In this document: piece by piece, positions 46,910 through 58,890 of the stretch
Layout of the letters: the number at the start of each line of letters is the position of its first letter
How positions within the stretch are numbered: the stretch's first letter is position 1
Source: Globodera rostochiensis
Taxonomy: Eukaryota; Nematoda; Chromadorea; Rhabditida; Heteroderidae
DNA length: 64,000 bases
Assembly (NCBI GenBank): GCA_018350325.1
Contig: JAEVLN010000002.1
Coordinates: forward strand, 5,687,456 to 5,751,455
Reading direction: 5' to 3'
Notes under the pieces: model-generated
The model's input: only the letters and a program-made list of their open reading frames with translations
Database searches by the model: none
What the model was told of the DNA's origin: nothing
Program-made: the position numbers and the translations under genes

Positions 46910-47045
46910 TAAATTCGGGATTCCGCAAATCAAAAACTTTATTTGCATTTCTGTAAATTTGGTCCTTAGCCGTACTAATCCAAAAATCATCACATTCCAA
47001 ATTTATCTCAAATGTACGGCTAAAGACCCCATTTTCCCGACTTAA
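46910..47045. repeat. Short inverted-repeat element
   Basis: Arms GGTCCTTAGCCGTAC (46961-46975) and GTACGGCTAAAGACC (47014-47028) are complementary with one mismatch. Outer arms TTAAATTCGGGA and TCCCGACTTAA are also roughly complementary. This is a foldback of about 135 bp; no clear target duplication was found. The minus frame at 46860-47057 follows from the repeat. Confidence 0.6.
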
Positions 47046-49054
47046 ATGGCACCACATTAATTAATAGCCAACATTTGGCACATGCTAATAAACGCTTATT
47101 AATGGGCTATACGAAAATTGTAAATTGCTACTGAAGAATTAATTATGGTACATTATCTACGATAATATTTTTATGTTACGCTCATAACATTTTTAAATAA
47201 ATTGTTTTATTTACATTTTAATTTAGGTAAAACGTTTATTTATTTACATTTTAATTCAGGTAACTGAAATTTGTTTTGGGTTCAATAATGGAATGGTAAT
47301 TATAGCCTTTTGATTAATCATCAATATATTGTGTAGTTGCAAAAAATTAAATAAAATCAATTTACTGAAATGCACATTTGAGGAAAATCGAGGTTGAATA
47401 AATTAGTTTAAATTATTTTTTATTAAGTTAATTTTTTATTTTTCTTCTTTCAAACGCAATATTAAGTTAAAAATTATAAGGTGTTTCAAACGTTTTCTAA
47501 TTAAACGGATTATTTTTATTTTTGATTAGCTCGTAAACTTTTAAATTGAGTTCGAAGTAGAGTCTCGGTTGTCTTCCTACTTATTTTAATTGCTCCCTCT
47601 GGTTTGTCTGGTGTTTTAAGTTCCTTCCGCTTTGCGTTTTACTTGAAAGATTAAATTATTTATTTGAACGGTATTTAAAACTTTATTTTGATTTGAATGG
47701 TTCGATTAATCTAAATGTTTAGTTTCGAACTTCTCTCACTTTTTGGATTTGAGTTGGACCGATAACTGCATTTTTGGACGGCGTTGTTGTTAGCTGTTTA
47801 ACGGTCTTTGTATTTTGGCCCAGTTTTTTTTATTTGTCTATTTTTATCGGTTTTGGCTATTTTTAATAATTCATTTTTTATTAATATAATTCTTTTTACA
47901 TGCATTTTAGATTTTATTTTTTAATAAAATAGCGTAATATTTTTTAAATGAAATTAAAGTTTTGCGCAACATTTGAATTTTGGTTGTTTTAGAGACATTT
48001 CCTTGTTTTAAAGCTTTTTACTCTTTTACCTATAAAATAAATAAAATTTTTATCTTCCCATTAGGGTATAAAACATAAAATGTATGCCTTCAAAAGCAAT
48101 CATCTCCTCCTATCCATGACACTCCTGGACCAAACCGTAATCATGCGCAACTTTTGCAGAGTTAATAATATATATTATACATAAACCATTTCTTACGTAG
48201 ATTTACAATAAGGATTGCAGTAATTTCTAGTTATGACTAATGAATAAATGTTTAGCTTATTTTAAAATTTAATTTAAATAGATGGTTTTTTAAAATTAAA
48301 ATAACACGGGAACGGGCAACAATTTCATTTCCTGTTATATTTTTTTCTTCGATTCTCAATTATCTCGTTTGATTATTCACTTTTCAGGTTAAATTTTGTA
48401 TTTTTTTTAGTAAAATATTTTAGATATACTTTTGTTTGCCAAATTTTATTTTAATATTATTTTGCGTTTTTTTATATAATTTAATAAAATCGGAAAATAT
48501 TCAGCCAATCAGCGTATTATTATTTATTTAAGGTTTTACATAATTATTATTATTAAGCATTTTTGGTCGTGTTTTAAACTTTTGAACTTAACTGATATTC
48601 TTAATCCGATTTTTTTGTTCCATTTAATGACCTCATAGTTCTGTGTTTGAATCATAAAAACTTTAAGTGTTTAGTACAAGCAAAAATTTGAGATAATTAA
48701 GATAGCTTAATTCAGCTTATGCGGATTTATTGATAAGATTAATATCTACTATTAAAAATCTTTTTCTTTTCTGTTTTAACATTATTTTGTTTTATTTCGC
48801 CAATCCTTGCTTGCTTTAATGAGTTCTAAAATTAATAGTATTTTTTTTAAATTAGACTGAATTTGGTTTATTTGCTCAAAAATTGAATTCAAATTATGTT
48901 TAATGTAAATTTTTTTTTGGTTGTTTAACTATGTTGCAGTTCACTGTCACATAAACATTAATTAATTATATTTCTATTTTATATATGTTTTATTTATTCA
49001 TTATAAATAAAATGGATTGAAAATCTTAATTGGATATTAAATTAATTTTTTTAG

Positions 49055-49095
49055 TCAACCAGCCCTGGGGCGGCTTTTGACTGCCCTGTGGCCCG
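49055..49095 (+). CDS. Candidate 41-nt exon
   Basis: Plus-strand island after TTTTTTTAG and before GTGAGATT, both strong. Two frames are open: STSPGAAFDCPVA and QPALGRLLTALWP. GC content is far above the spacer. Island composition resumes at 49113-49180 (GGCACCTTTCACATGCC). Unidentified. Confidence 0.4.
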
Positions 49096-49099
49096 GTGA

Positions 49100-51860
49100 G
49101 ATTTTTCTTTTCTGGCACCTTTCACATGCCTCAATGAAGAGCCGAACCTTCTCTTTCATTCCCGTTTTGTTTTGGCTTCATTTTCCCAATTAATACATTT
49201 AATTCAGTTTTTTATTTGTTCTAAATCTAAATTACATTTGTTTAAAGATTTTTAGTTTCTAATTTTGGATCAGAGCCAACTTATTCGATATATATTGTTT
49301 TCATAGGTTTTAGTTGAATAATTATAGTTAAATGATTTTATTAGTTTTTTTTTAAATTTTATTTACTCTTTGCTGAATTAAATATATTTTTCATAAATTG
49401 ATGTGCTTGCATTAGATAATTTAAAAGATTTTCCCGCCGTGCGATTTCAATCAAGTAGAGATTCATTATGCATCACTTGCTGTATTATATTAAATAAAGT
49501 CATTAATTGTAATTTAGAACTTTTTTAATGTTTATAAGATTATCTTTTGGCCGGTGGTGTGCCGTATTGGGTAATGATGCCCTAGCTTATGATCTGTTCG
49601 TTGCTTGTATATTATCTGCAATTTTATACAAAATTTGGAATGAATTTTTGAATTAGAATTTTAATTATTTCATGAATGATAGGGACACAAAATTAAAGTA
49701 AATTAAACATTGGAGAAAATGTATTCATTTAGACTTCTTATCACGTATGGTGTTTCCTTCCAAAAACTATTACACCAAAATTATTTTTATTTTTAATGAT
49801 AAAACAATTATACTTTTTTATTTGTCGATAGATTTAAGCTTATTTTTTATTTTTAGTCATTAACAACTCACCACTTCTGTTATTTAAGTAGGAAAGTTAA
49901 TAATATTTGTTATAAAGTCAACCATGAAACCCGTTATTCACTTTAGCTCACATGTGTTGGTGCGCAAACTTGAGTCTGTATATGAGTTGAGGTTATTTTG
50001 AAAATTTCGGTGTTTTTTTTTCAACAAAACCTTCTCAGGTATTTCAACAAATTTTTTCGCTTTAGTTATTTTATTGTAGAATTTTTGGATATTTTCTTCC
50101 AAGCCGTTTTCGAAGTTTTGCATACCAATGCGTTTTGTCTTCAATTATATTCACGCCTGGAAGCATTACCGCCTAAAATCAGCACTTTCTAGGGCCATTA
50201 CGAGGTATTGTAGTTTTTGGGAGTATATATTATAAAGAATTAACGAGGTGTTGACGAGTTTCATCAGCTTTATTAACGAAATATTTCATTTATTATTCAC
50301 AATTAATTCACAATATGGTTGGATGACCGGCGGCATTTATTTGTGGGTCACTATCTAATTTATTAGTTTGTTCCATAACATTTTCGTTATTTCCCTTTTT
50401 TCCTTGCGAGTTTTTTTGAACATATTATTTCGTTTTTATTTCATTTATTCTTATCCAAAAACATAAATCCATTTGTTTGTTAAGAGGCAGCATTTTATTG
50501 GTTTGTTCGTAAGAAAAGTTTATTGGATTTTTAGATCACAATTTGGGGATAACATTTTCCATTTTATTAATTCCTGTTTTTGGCAAATTTGTGTTCGTGG
50601 CTGTGCAAGCGGGTTCTCTCGTGCGACTTGTTTAATTGATTCTTTCGCAATTTTTATTTTAGTTATTTTTATTTTTTGGTTTGTATTTGTCGAGTGAAAT
50701 TAAGTTTCTTTTTGCGGTCTTGTGACACTCCCGCGGCCAGAATATTTTTTAAAATTCTTTTTTCTTAATAAGCATATTCTAATTAATATTGGCCAAAAAA
50801 TAGGTAATAAAAGTATTAATAATATGCTGGTAAATAAGTTGCTAGAATTATTATGATAAATTGTAGCGCTACCGCTCGCTAATCGTACCATTTGCAGTAT
50901 TCAAATCATTATGCATCTGATGCTGTGCACTCGTTTTATCGCCTTCGATAATTAAAGCGCAACTTTCTGCATACGGAATCGGCAGCCTGATTCGCGCAGT
51001 AGTGAGTTCAGGCTGCGGGAATACCTTTTAAAGATTTTATTTTTAAGTACGCGTTAATACTATTATATTTTTCAATGAATGAATTTAATTTGTAGATGAA
51101 AATTTGTGTGGGTCGTTTCCCGTGTACTACACTTCCGTACAGAGCACAAAAAAGGATTTATTTTCGCTTTGCTTTTTCATATTTATCTTACAAATTATGG
51201 AGGCGCAGTGTACCAGGACGCATGTTGTAAATCAATTTCAATAAGAACAACCAAAAGAAAGAATAGATACATTAAATCAGCTTGTGTAATGGTTTTTAGT
51301 TTTATATTTTTTGAGCCAAGAATTTTGAAACATTTATTATTTTTAATTTTTATCAAAATTTAAATTACAATATTCTATTCTTTATATTTGGCGTTTCTTT
51401 ATTTGCTCTTATTAAAGATATTTTAATATTTTTTAATTTGCTTTATTGGTCTCATATTAAAGGAATACCGAGAATTTAAATATTTTATTTATCTTATGTA
51501 AGCGCTGTTTTCAGTACGTAAATTTGAAGCCGGAGGTGAAATGCAACCAAGTCCGCACTTAAAGTATTTGTATTTTTCAATTCTTTTTTATGTTATGCAA
51601 GTTAATTATTTAATTTTACAATGACTTGTTTTGTTTTAAATGCGATTAGTGCTCTCTTCGGAAGAGACATTTGTTTTTTTCGAAATGTCGAAATATATGC
51701 TAAAACTCATTTGTACTAAAACATGTAAACACATAAATGTACCTACTTAAATTGACCAATCATATTTTGCGCATGGGCCAAAAGCGCGTGGGATTTTAAA
51801 ATTTCATCAATTTTGTTAACATATTTCCCAAAATCATAAATGATCCAATAGTTGTTTTAC
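49100..51860. other. T-rich spacer with islands
   Basis: Islands at 49430-49470, 49550-49610, 50135-50215 and 50315-50350. More at 50595-50640, 50710-50745, 50860-51030, 51100-51160 and 51640-51680. The 74-codon plus frame at 50473-50697 (includes CVRGCASGFSRATC) and the 85-codon one at 51106-51363 are open without motifs. I cannot support either as a gene. Confidence 0.4.
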
Positions 51861-51867
51861 TAAATAA

Positions 51868-52125
51868 TACTAGAGCTCGGCAGGAACGGGATTCCCGCGG
51901 AAAAAGTGTGGGATTCCCGGTCCCGTTACCGCACTTTTTTTTAGGGCATTTTTTGCGGAAACTGGAAAAACGCGGGAATCCCGCGCGGGATTCCCGTCCC
52001 GCACTTTTTGAAATTCCCGTTCTCTCTTCCACAATTTTGATTTTAGCATTTTTCCCGTTCCCGTATTTCTTGACGAAATGTTTTCAAAATTTTTTCGGCG
52101 GGTCACTCTCGGTGCCCATAGTAAA
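51868..52125. repeat. GGGATTCCCG palindromic repeat, probable element fragment
   Basis: Starts TAGAGCTCGGCAGGAACGGG, typical in style of a hAT end, then repeats CGGGATTCCCGCG palindromes. At its right side CAAAATTT then TTTCGGCGGG and CTCGGTGCCC look like a broken copy of the GC hairpin unit. No matching right terminus or duplication was found. Three overlapping 73-78-codon frames here are all due to the palindromes. Confidence 0.55.
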
Positions 52126-52129
52126 TTGA

Positions 52130-54050
52130 TTTTTCTTGCATAAAAAAAAATTGGGTCGATATAATTATTATTTATTTAGTTTATGATTTACTTTAAATTT
52201 TTTTTTTATTAACTTTCGATATTATAATTCTCGGCATGGCAACTACACTTTTCATTCCGCATGTTTGGTGTTTCCCAGTTTGTTGTTGTTTAAAATAACA
52301 TTAATATAATGAAATAATTTGGTTTAGATTAATTTCAACATTTCTGGTTATCTAAATATATAATTTTTGATTAAAAGATTGGGTTTTTAATAAATTGATC
52401 TCATAACCTTACTATTATATTTTATTTACATGTAAATGAGTGTGGTTATTCGTTCATCCTGCCAGGTGCGGAGATTCAACGGTTATCTACACTTTTTTAC
52501 GATCTTTTGCACGCTTCAATTTATAGAATCTTTTGACCTTTAGCAGTTAGCAATATTTGTTTACCAATTTATTTTTAGAAAAATTAATTAATTAAATTGC
52601 ATAGTATAACAAATGTTTTCATTTTATCTCAAGTTCTTTTGGCCATATTTTTTGCATTTGTAGTCGTTTATAATAAATATTTTTTACTTTTTCAAATTAC
52701 TACTAATTAGTTTTTGTTTGATATTTAGTTATTTTAAATATTAAAAATGTTTATATGTTTTTTGTAATTTTTTTTTCGAATGACTACTAAATCTTGCAAA
52801 TAATGGTTCTTATAGAAAACATTTCTATGTTGGGATACCATTGCAAGTTTCCTAATACTCTCATTCAATATACATTTTTTAAGAAGAGAAAAGAATTAAG
52901 TTTAGATGAAGATCTTTAAAAATTTCATGTTAAGCGGGCGCCGCCCACTCCATTTTTTTGAAAAATTCTTAAATAATTTTTATTTCATTCCTGAATCAAC
53001 TTTTTTTATTATATATTTAAAATTTGTTTTTATAATTATTCTTTTATGCGGATATTTTACTACTGTGCTCATTTAATTTTGAATTCCTATAATAAACCTT
53101 CACGTTTGTTTATTTTGTTTCAGAAAATTAACGTCCACAATTTTCTTATTTTGAACCTTATGCTTCATTAATTAAGGCTTGCGCGTTAGAGCTGGCATTC
53201 TTTATTATTTTGTTTCTTATATATTTCGATTTTGTAGAATCTCTATTACACGGTTTAAATACTAAATTTAGTAATTTACAATTGCTTTAATAATTGCATT
53301 GTTATTTTTGGCTCTTTATAATGTTATTAATAATTTATAAAATCTTTTAATCACCAGTGAGGTTGGACCAGGTAGGGGTTGAAATTAGAAGTGGGGAGGG
53401 GGAGGAGAAATGAGATTTTTTGCCAAATACGTATTGTATTAGTTATTTGACGCTGCCAGTAGTAAGTGTGCTTTTAAATGAATGAATTTCTATAGCTTGA
53501 AGGAAATAATAAATGAAAGTAACAAAAACTAACCCAGTCCTTGGCGTAAAACAAGCTGATACAACAGCTTTGCAGCAAGCGTTGTGATGAGTTCGGCTTT
53601 TGTTATCGCAAAGGTTCTCGATTTCCAGGCAGTTCGCTACGTTTTCATGAATTTAAAACATTTTTACCTTTGAAACTAAATGTTAATCATATTTTTGAGT
53701 TTGACTGTTCACCAATTATTTTTGTTTTTTTTTGTTAAGTAAATTGGGCTGATTGGTTAAAATAATATTTTTATTTAAAAATTCTTATTTTTATTTTTAT
53801 TGTTTTAAAATGACTCACCTTTGGTTTTTGTTTAGCTTAAATATTATATATAGATTTAGATACCAAATGTAAAATTGTACCAATTATATTTTTAAACATA
53901 TATATATTTCATAAAAATTATTTTTCTCTTTGTCTCTCTGCTTTTATTATTAGTTTAAAAACTTTTAATATTATATGAATTTTTTTGTTTTTTTAAAGTA
54001 TTCCATTATCATCTGTTTGAGTTTATTTCTGCATTAATTTGTTTGCGAGA
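52130..54050. other. T-rich spacer with islands
   Basis: 52436-52745 is one copy of a repeat (see that entry). Islands elsewhere: 52925-52955 (GCGGGCGCCGCCC), 53355-53410 and 53525-53645. In the last, a plus ATG frame at 53513 reads MKVTKTNPVLGVKQADTTAL and stops at TGA; the next frame continues MSSAFVIAKVLDFQAVRYVF. It may be a frameshifted coding remnant. Confidence 0.4.
52436..52745. repeat. Dispersed duplicate, copy 1
   Basis: Matches 55862-56245 in order and orientation (GTTCATCCTG, ACGGTTATC, TTTATAGAATCTTTT, GGCCATATTTTTT). The 5' island differs by indels (GCCAGGTGCGGAG against GCCAGGTATGGCG). No open frame. Confidence 0.8.
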
Positions 54051-54525
54051 GACGGATTCATGCAGGCATGGACACGGTTATGAATTTCCTTAACCGTAAC
54101 CGCCCGTCCTCAAACACTTAGAAACGTTAACCGTCCGTAACCGCCCGTCTTAAAAATCTCATAACCGTTAACCGCCCGTAACCGCCCGTCCTCAAAATCT
54201 CATAACCGTTAACCGCCCGCGGTTATCCGCGGTTAACCGCATTATTTAAAAAAATCAATAAAGTTTTCCAGATTTTGAACAATCGATTTTTCAAAACTAT
54301 TTTTTTCCGATCGTGATGTGGCGTCCTTCTAAAATTAAATCAAAATTGATGTGTATTGAACTTAACAAGTGATTTTTATCAGATTTTGTCAATGAATAAA
54401 ATTTTTAAATCTCTTTCTAACACTTTCATGATTAAAATCTAACAAAGCGCGACCGATCAGAGAAATTTTTTCTGTGTTTTTTACGCTTTAGATTTATAAA
54501 ATATTTTTTGGGAGGTGTGGGGGTT

Positions 54526-54549
54526 CGGCGGTGCCGATAGGCGCCGCCG
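54526..54549. repeat. GC hairpin, copy in a second element
   Basis: CGGCGGTGCC, loop GATA, GGCGCCGCCG: the reverse complement of the hairpin at 37937 and 38062. On the minus strand it is preceded by TTTTTTTCT and followed by AACCCCCACACC, matching the context of copy 2 at 38062 (TTTTCT before, ACCCCC after). A shared repeat unit was therefore inserted in, or captured by, two hAT elements with different ends. Confidence 0.9.
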
Positions 54550-54740
54550 AGAGAAAAAAATTGAATATTTACCGACTTATGCTAAGAAAAATTGTCAAAT
54601 TTAGGTGATTGAACGTTTTAAAATGCACTAATTATTTATGTAAACACTTAGAATTTTACTTTTTATAGCTAAAATTTTTGTAAAAAATTGTAAGAATACT
54701 AAAAAGGAGGGATATTAAAATGTAAATAAAATGATTACAG

Positions 54741-54808
54741 CGGATGGGGCTAGAACCTAGAACAAATAAAATCAGTCGAAGAGTTTCACCACTAAGCCAT
54801 TGGATCGA
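54741..54808 (-). tRNA. tRNA-like / SINE-like segment (degenerate)
   Basis: Minus strand carries TGGCTTAGTGG (A-box-like) and, about 40 nt on, GGTTCTAGCCC (B-box-like GGTTCNANNCC), at the spacing found in tRNA genes. The T stem and acceptor stem pair poorly, so it is not a functional tRNA; a tRNA pseudogene or the head of a SINE is likelier. It lies inside the hAT element at 54063-55074. Anticodon cannot be assigned with confidence. Confidence 0.4.
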
Positions 54809-55082
54809 TTAATTAATTTGGTGAAATGTGAATAAAAGTCAAAGAAATTATAAGGCAAATCATCTCAATCCTCAGCAGCCAAAAAATAACGGATACGACG
54901 GTTAACCGCGGTTTTGAGGTCATAACCGTTAACCGACCGTAACCGCCCGCCCTCAAAATCTCATAACCGTTAACCGCCCGTAACCGTGACCTTTTAAATT
55001 CCATAACCGTTAACCGCGGGTAACCGCGGGTAACCGCGGTTAACCGCGGTTACGGGTAACCGTGTCCATGCCTGGATTCATG

Positions 55083-57660
55083 TATTTTTTCTCACATCAA
55101 CTATTTGATAAACTGTACAGTCAATTTTGGGAAATTTCAATTCTTTTTAAATTTACTATTTTTCTTTTATGGGTAGAAGCCCGGTAAATTTAAAAGCAAA
55201 TATTCAGAGATGCCTACTCTTGATTGAGGACTGTAGTACTGCAAACCACAAGGGCACACGGCTGTGTCCCGCATTAATTTGGCGACAACTGAATTAAATA
55301 ATAAATAATTAATTAATATTAATTTTTTAAACATTTGAAATTATTTATTTTTTAAAAATTATTTTGCATTAAAATGTAAAAGTAAAAATGTTTTTTGTTT
55401 TATTTAATTTGTCATTTCATTGGAGCCCCTTCCCATTTTAAGCTCCTCTGCTCGCTGTATCTGCTAAGTCGGAAATGAATATATAAAGAACAGTTATATG
55501 CACACATTTTGGCCATATTGGAGCCCTGCAGCTTTTTGGTTTTATATTTTTTCATTCTTTCATTTAAAATTACATTCTTTTGTTTTAGCAACCATACACT
55601 TAAACACATAATATATATTTGACATTTATTAATTTTGGTTTAGTTCGAATTTTTCTGGCCGTTTTTAAAGTCATCTTATGTATCTCACGCATTTTTAACT
55701 TTTGTTTAAAAAATTAGATTTGATTATTTTTATCTAAAGCCTAAATAACTTTACTTTTTAATGATTAAATATCATTTAATTTATAGTTTTTGTTGTAAAC
55801 ATGTGATTTTCCCCTTTTGCTATGATGCGACCCTCAAAATAGTCATCAATCCGACGGATAATGGTGGTCGTTTGTTCATCCTGTTGACGTGCCAGGTATG
55901 GCGTTCTACGGTTATCAACATTCTTTATGATCGTTTTGCATGCTTCATCGTTTAAATGGCATTAAATTTATAGAATCTCTTAGCAATATTTGGTTAACAA
56001 TTTATTTTTAAAAAAATTATTTAATGAATTGATTGCATAATATAACATTGTTTTCATTTTATCTCAAAGTAGTTTTTTTGGCCATATTTTTTACATTTTT
56101 AGCCGTTTACAATAAATATTTTTTACATAGGTCCTCGAGCCACCATTTAAGCTCTTGCTGATCAAAGGAGCCCAAACAGCGGATTTTTAGCCGTTTATAA
56201 TAACTTACTACTTTGATTTTTGTTTGATATTTAGTTTAAATTATCCATGTTAATTTTTTTGTTTCTTTTTAGTAGTTTTCGACAGCTCTATGCATTTATT
56301 TTTATTTCTTAAATCTAAAATTTTATGTTATTTTTTACTTTAATAATTTGATTTTAATATTTATATGGTCGCGATAAAAGATAGAATCCCATCTTTTGTA
56401 TTGTTTTAAAAAAATAAATTATTTATATTAAGCATTAAAGTTATGACTGGCAAAGGTCTCATAAATCATGTTGTCCGAATAACATTCAAATCCTATTGGT
56501 AATTGTCACAAAAAGCTCCAAAATTTGATTTATATTGATGAAAAGTTGTTCAGCTTAATAATGGTTTTACACTTTATTATTTGGTATTCCTCTGTGTTAT
56601 TTTAATAGTAGATTTAACTTTTATATTTTAACAAAATCGTATTTTTAAGGGTTATGTAATTTTTAATTAATTGCATTCACGGATCGCATCCAGTTTTCCC
56701 AAGGAAGCACGTTACAGCTAATTTGTAAAACACAGCAGCTCTAAAACGTGATGGGCTCGCTATTTAATATTTCTTGTAATAATTGTATACAAAAAAATGT
56801 TATTATTGTTAACTATTTCTATTATATGGTTAGACGGTCTGGCTCGTTCCCGGCTATTTCAGGCATTATTGTTGATATTATAGCTTAAGCAAATAATCAT
56901 AATTTGAAATTTGTTTCTTTAAAATCAAATTTTTCTTCTAATTTTTATCTTTCCATTAAAATGTTATAGGCAAATTTGGCGTTCACGGATCATTTATCGC
57001 CATCACTCTCTTCTTCCGAGAACAGTTGAGGAGTAATTCAACAAATCGCTATATTTATATTTTAAACTATTGTGTTGTTTTATTTATTTAGTTGCTAATG
57101 TAACAATGTTTTTTCAAAATCTCAATATTTTTGCATTAAGAATTTATATTAATTCTGCACTAACGTCTGCTATCTTTTTTATAACTGCAAAATTAAAAAA
57201 TTCAACTACACATGGCTTGTATTTATCGTCATAATGATTTTTTTTTCATGTCCCGTCAACATTTTGTGCATCTCACCAAAATTTGAGTCAAAAATGAAAT
57301 TTCAACCAAAAAATAGATGCAATTCGCAAGACTCAATAAAGAAGAATTATTTGAAAAAAATCCAGGGGCTTAATTCGTTTTTAAAAAAGTTCATTGTAAA
57401 AAGCGCCAAAATCCGGTTTTTATATTTCTATGGTCTTTTGCAAGAAAATAATTGTTTAGCTTTGCCTTACAATAAATAGCTTTTAAAAACTTGGATCTTT
57501 TGATTGCATACAATTACTTTTCGCAATTTTTGATGTAATAAATCAAATGCAAACTGAATTATAAATTGAAGAATAATTTTTTGGCAATATTTATTATTAT
57601 TTATAGATATTTTATAAAACTTTCACTAATCTTTACTTCCTTTCAGTAACTTAAAAATTT
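55083..57660. other. T-rich spacer with islands
   Basis: Islands at 55175-55285, 55415-55530, 55830-55930, 56125-56185, 56680-56765, 56825-56860 and 56975-57030. The 81-codon plus frame at 57234-57479 is lysine/asparagine-rich (FQPKNRCNSQDSIKKNYL) and lacks motifs. No gene is supported. Confidence 0.4.
55862..56245. repeat. Dispersed duplicate, copy 2
   Basis: Second copy of 52436-52745. It carries an extra island of about 75 bp at 56128-56195 (GGTCCTCGAGCCACCATTTA) that copy 1 lacks, flanked by spacer shared by both copies: another example of island gain or loss inside duplicated spacer. Confidence 0.75.
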
Positions 57661-57666
57661 TTCTAG

Positions 57667-57731
57667 GAGAAAAGAAGCCGCTTCCAAAATCATACTGATG
57701 AATCGACAAAAGGCTAATTGCCATTCTTCTG
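57667..57731 (+). CDS. Candidate 65-nt exon
   Basis: Plus-strand island after ATTTTTCTAG and before GTATGT, both good. In the standard code one frame is open, RKEAASKIILMNRQKANCHS. Another frame, EKRSRFQNHTDESTKG, is broken only by TAA and would be the one in phase with the next candidate exon (58291). Unidentified; lysine/arginine-rich. Confidence 0.4.
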
Positions 57732-58290
57732 GTATGTAGTTTTTTTATAATTTCGTCACATTTTTTAATTCGAGATTAGTTGCTATTTAAAATTTTAATT
57801 TAGAACTTAGTCTTCATAAATTTCATGGTAACTTTTATTTTTCATCAAACATTTTAGATTATGACTTTGTTGGATTTATCAAAATTCACTTATAAATCTT
57901 TAATGTTTATGTACATATGTTTCACACAAATAAGAATAATTAAATGAATTACGCACTTATTTTTTTGCATCGCAAATGCTTATTTTGGCTAAAGAATTTT
58001 GCATACTTTTATTTAAATTAGTTTTTTTAAACATACCATTTGGTTTTTTAGTTCTTTTTAATAAGAGTATTTTTGTTGAATAATATATTTAAATTTGACG
58101 TAATTGTTACATTTAAGTTCCAATTGTCTAATATAAATTTTTTAAAGCCCATACACATTTGTTTTTTCATCGATTATGATTTAGTCTAATTTTTTTATTC
58201 ACATTTTAATTTTGGTAAAATATTTTTATAATTGAAAATTTTTAAATTATGTCTCAGCTTAAGTAAATTGTTTTCTTTATTAAATTGCAG

Positions 58291-58402
58291 CATTTTGATG
58301 AATAGAGTTATTGATATCGAGTTTGGCTTGGACCGGCGTGTTCTCTTCCCACGCTTCTACGAAGTCAGCCACAGCAGCCGCGTCTCCAACGTCCATTCAA
58401 AG
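58291..58402 (+). CDS. Candidate 112-nt exon
   Basis: Plus-strand exon after TTATTAAATTGCAG (strong) and before GTCATAAG (modest), open for 37 codons: ILMNRVIDIEFGLDRRVLF then PRFYEVSHSSRVSNVHSK. The opposite strand is also open over the island (for example AEELQKRLTRAQLM further right at 58405-58460), so strand is not fully settled. Protein not recognised. Confidence 0.42.
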
Positions 58403-58730
58403 GTCATAAGTTGAGCTCTAGTCAGTCGCTTTTGGAGTTCCTCTGCGCGAACTTGAGGCCAAGCCTTTTTTATTTTATGGATGCTATTTTTGTTTATGAA
58501 TCCGGGTTTGGACCCGTTTAGGCACTTTTTTTTCTCACATATTTGACGCTTATTTGCGATGTGACGGTTGCAGAAGTTGATTGGGAGAAGGAATGTTGCA
58601 AAAGGAGAATTAATGGTTCTGTTGGAAAGGCCACAAAAAATGCTTTAAAATGTGAAGAAACTTTTCGCATTCAATTTATTTTTAACACATTATTACTGGT
58701 TTCCTTTTTTCCTTATGGGGGTGTTAAACA

Positions 58731-58882
58731 CAAGGCTCCCATCAAGTAAAGACAATTCCCAAGTAGAAAATTTTGATTTCCAAGTACATAACAAGTACAC
58801 TCAAAATTTTTTCCAAAATCAATTTTGATGGAATCCGTTTCCAAGTACTGTACTTGGCATCCAAGTACGAATGTGACCCCTG
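58731..58882. mobile_element. Short hAT-like MITE (AAGTAC repeats)
   Basis: 152 bp between perfect 8-bp direct repeats GTTAAACA (58723-58730, 58883-58890). The ends are CAAGGCTCCC and, on the other strand, CAGGGGTCAC, only weakly similar. The interior has several TTCCAAGTAC / CCAAGTAC words. The duplication fits hAT; the poor ends make this less sure than the others. Confidence 0.55.
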
Positions 58883-58890
58883 GTTAAACA

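Larger units (their letters stand above)
44680..49050. other. T-rich spacer with many islands
   Basis: T-rich on the given strand. Islands: 44975-45035, 45391-45515, 45755-45810, 45965-46045, 46310-46375, 46555-46680, 47555-47640, 47720-47825 and 48085-48160. At 47190-47275 a 30-bp word (TTTATTTACATTTTAATT) is tandemly repeated. No frame beyond those listed elsewhere has good borders. Confidence 0.4.
54063..55074. mobile_element. hAT-type MITE with AACCGC-rich ends and tRNA-like insert
   Basis: 1012-bp element with identical 18-bp ends CAGGCATGGACACGGTTA, between perfect 8-bp direct repeats GATTCATG (54055-54062, 55075-55082). Both subterminal regions are arrays of CGTTAACCGCCCGTAAC words in opposite orientation, so the element is a large foldback. 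The middle holds a GC hairpin (54526-54549) and a tRNA-like segment (about 54741-54808). No transposase frame. Complete ends and duplication suggest a relatively young insertion. Confidence 0.92.

Noticed and set aside
51796..52129. Three overlapping 73-78-codon frames on both strands
   Set aside because: All produced by GGGATTCCCG palindromes; frames on both strands mirror each other.
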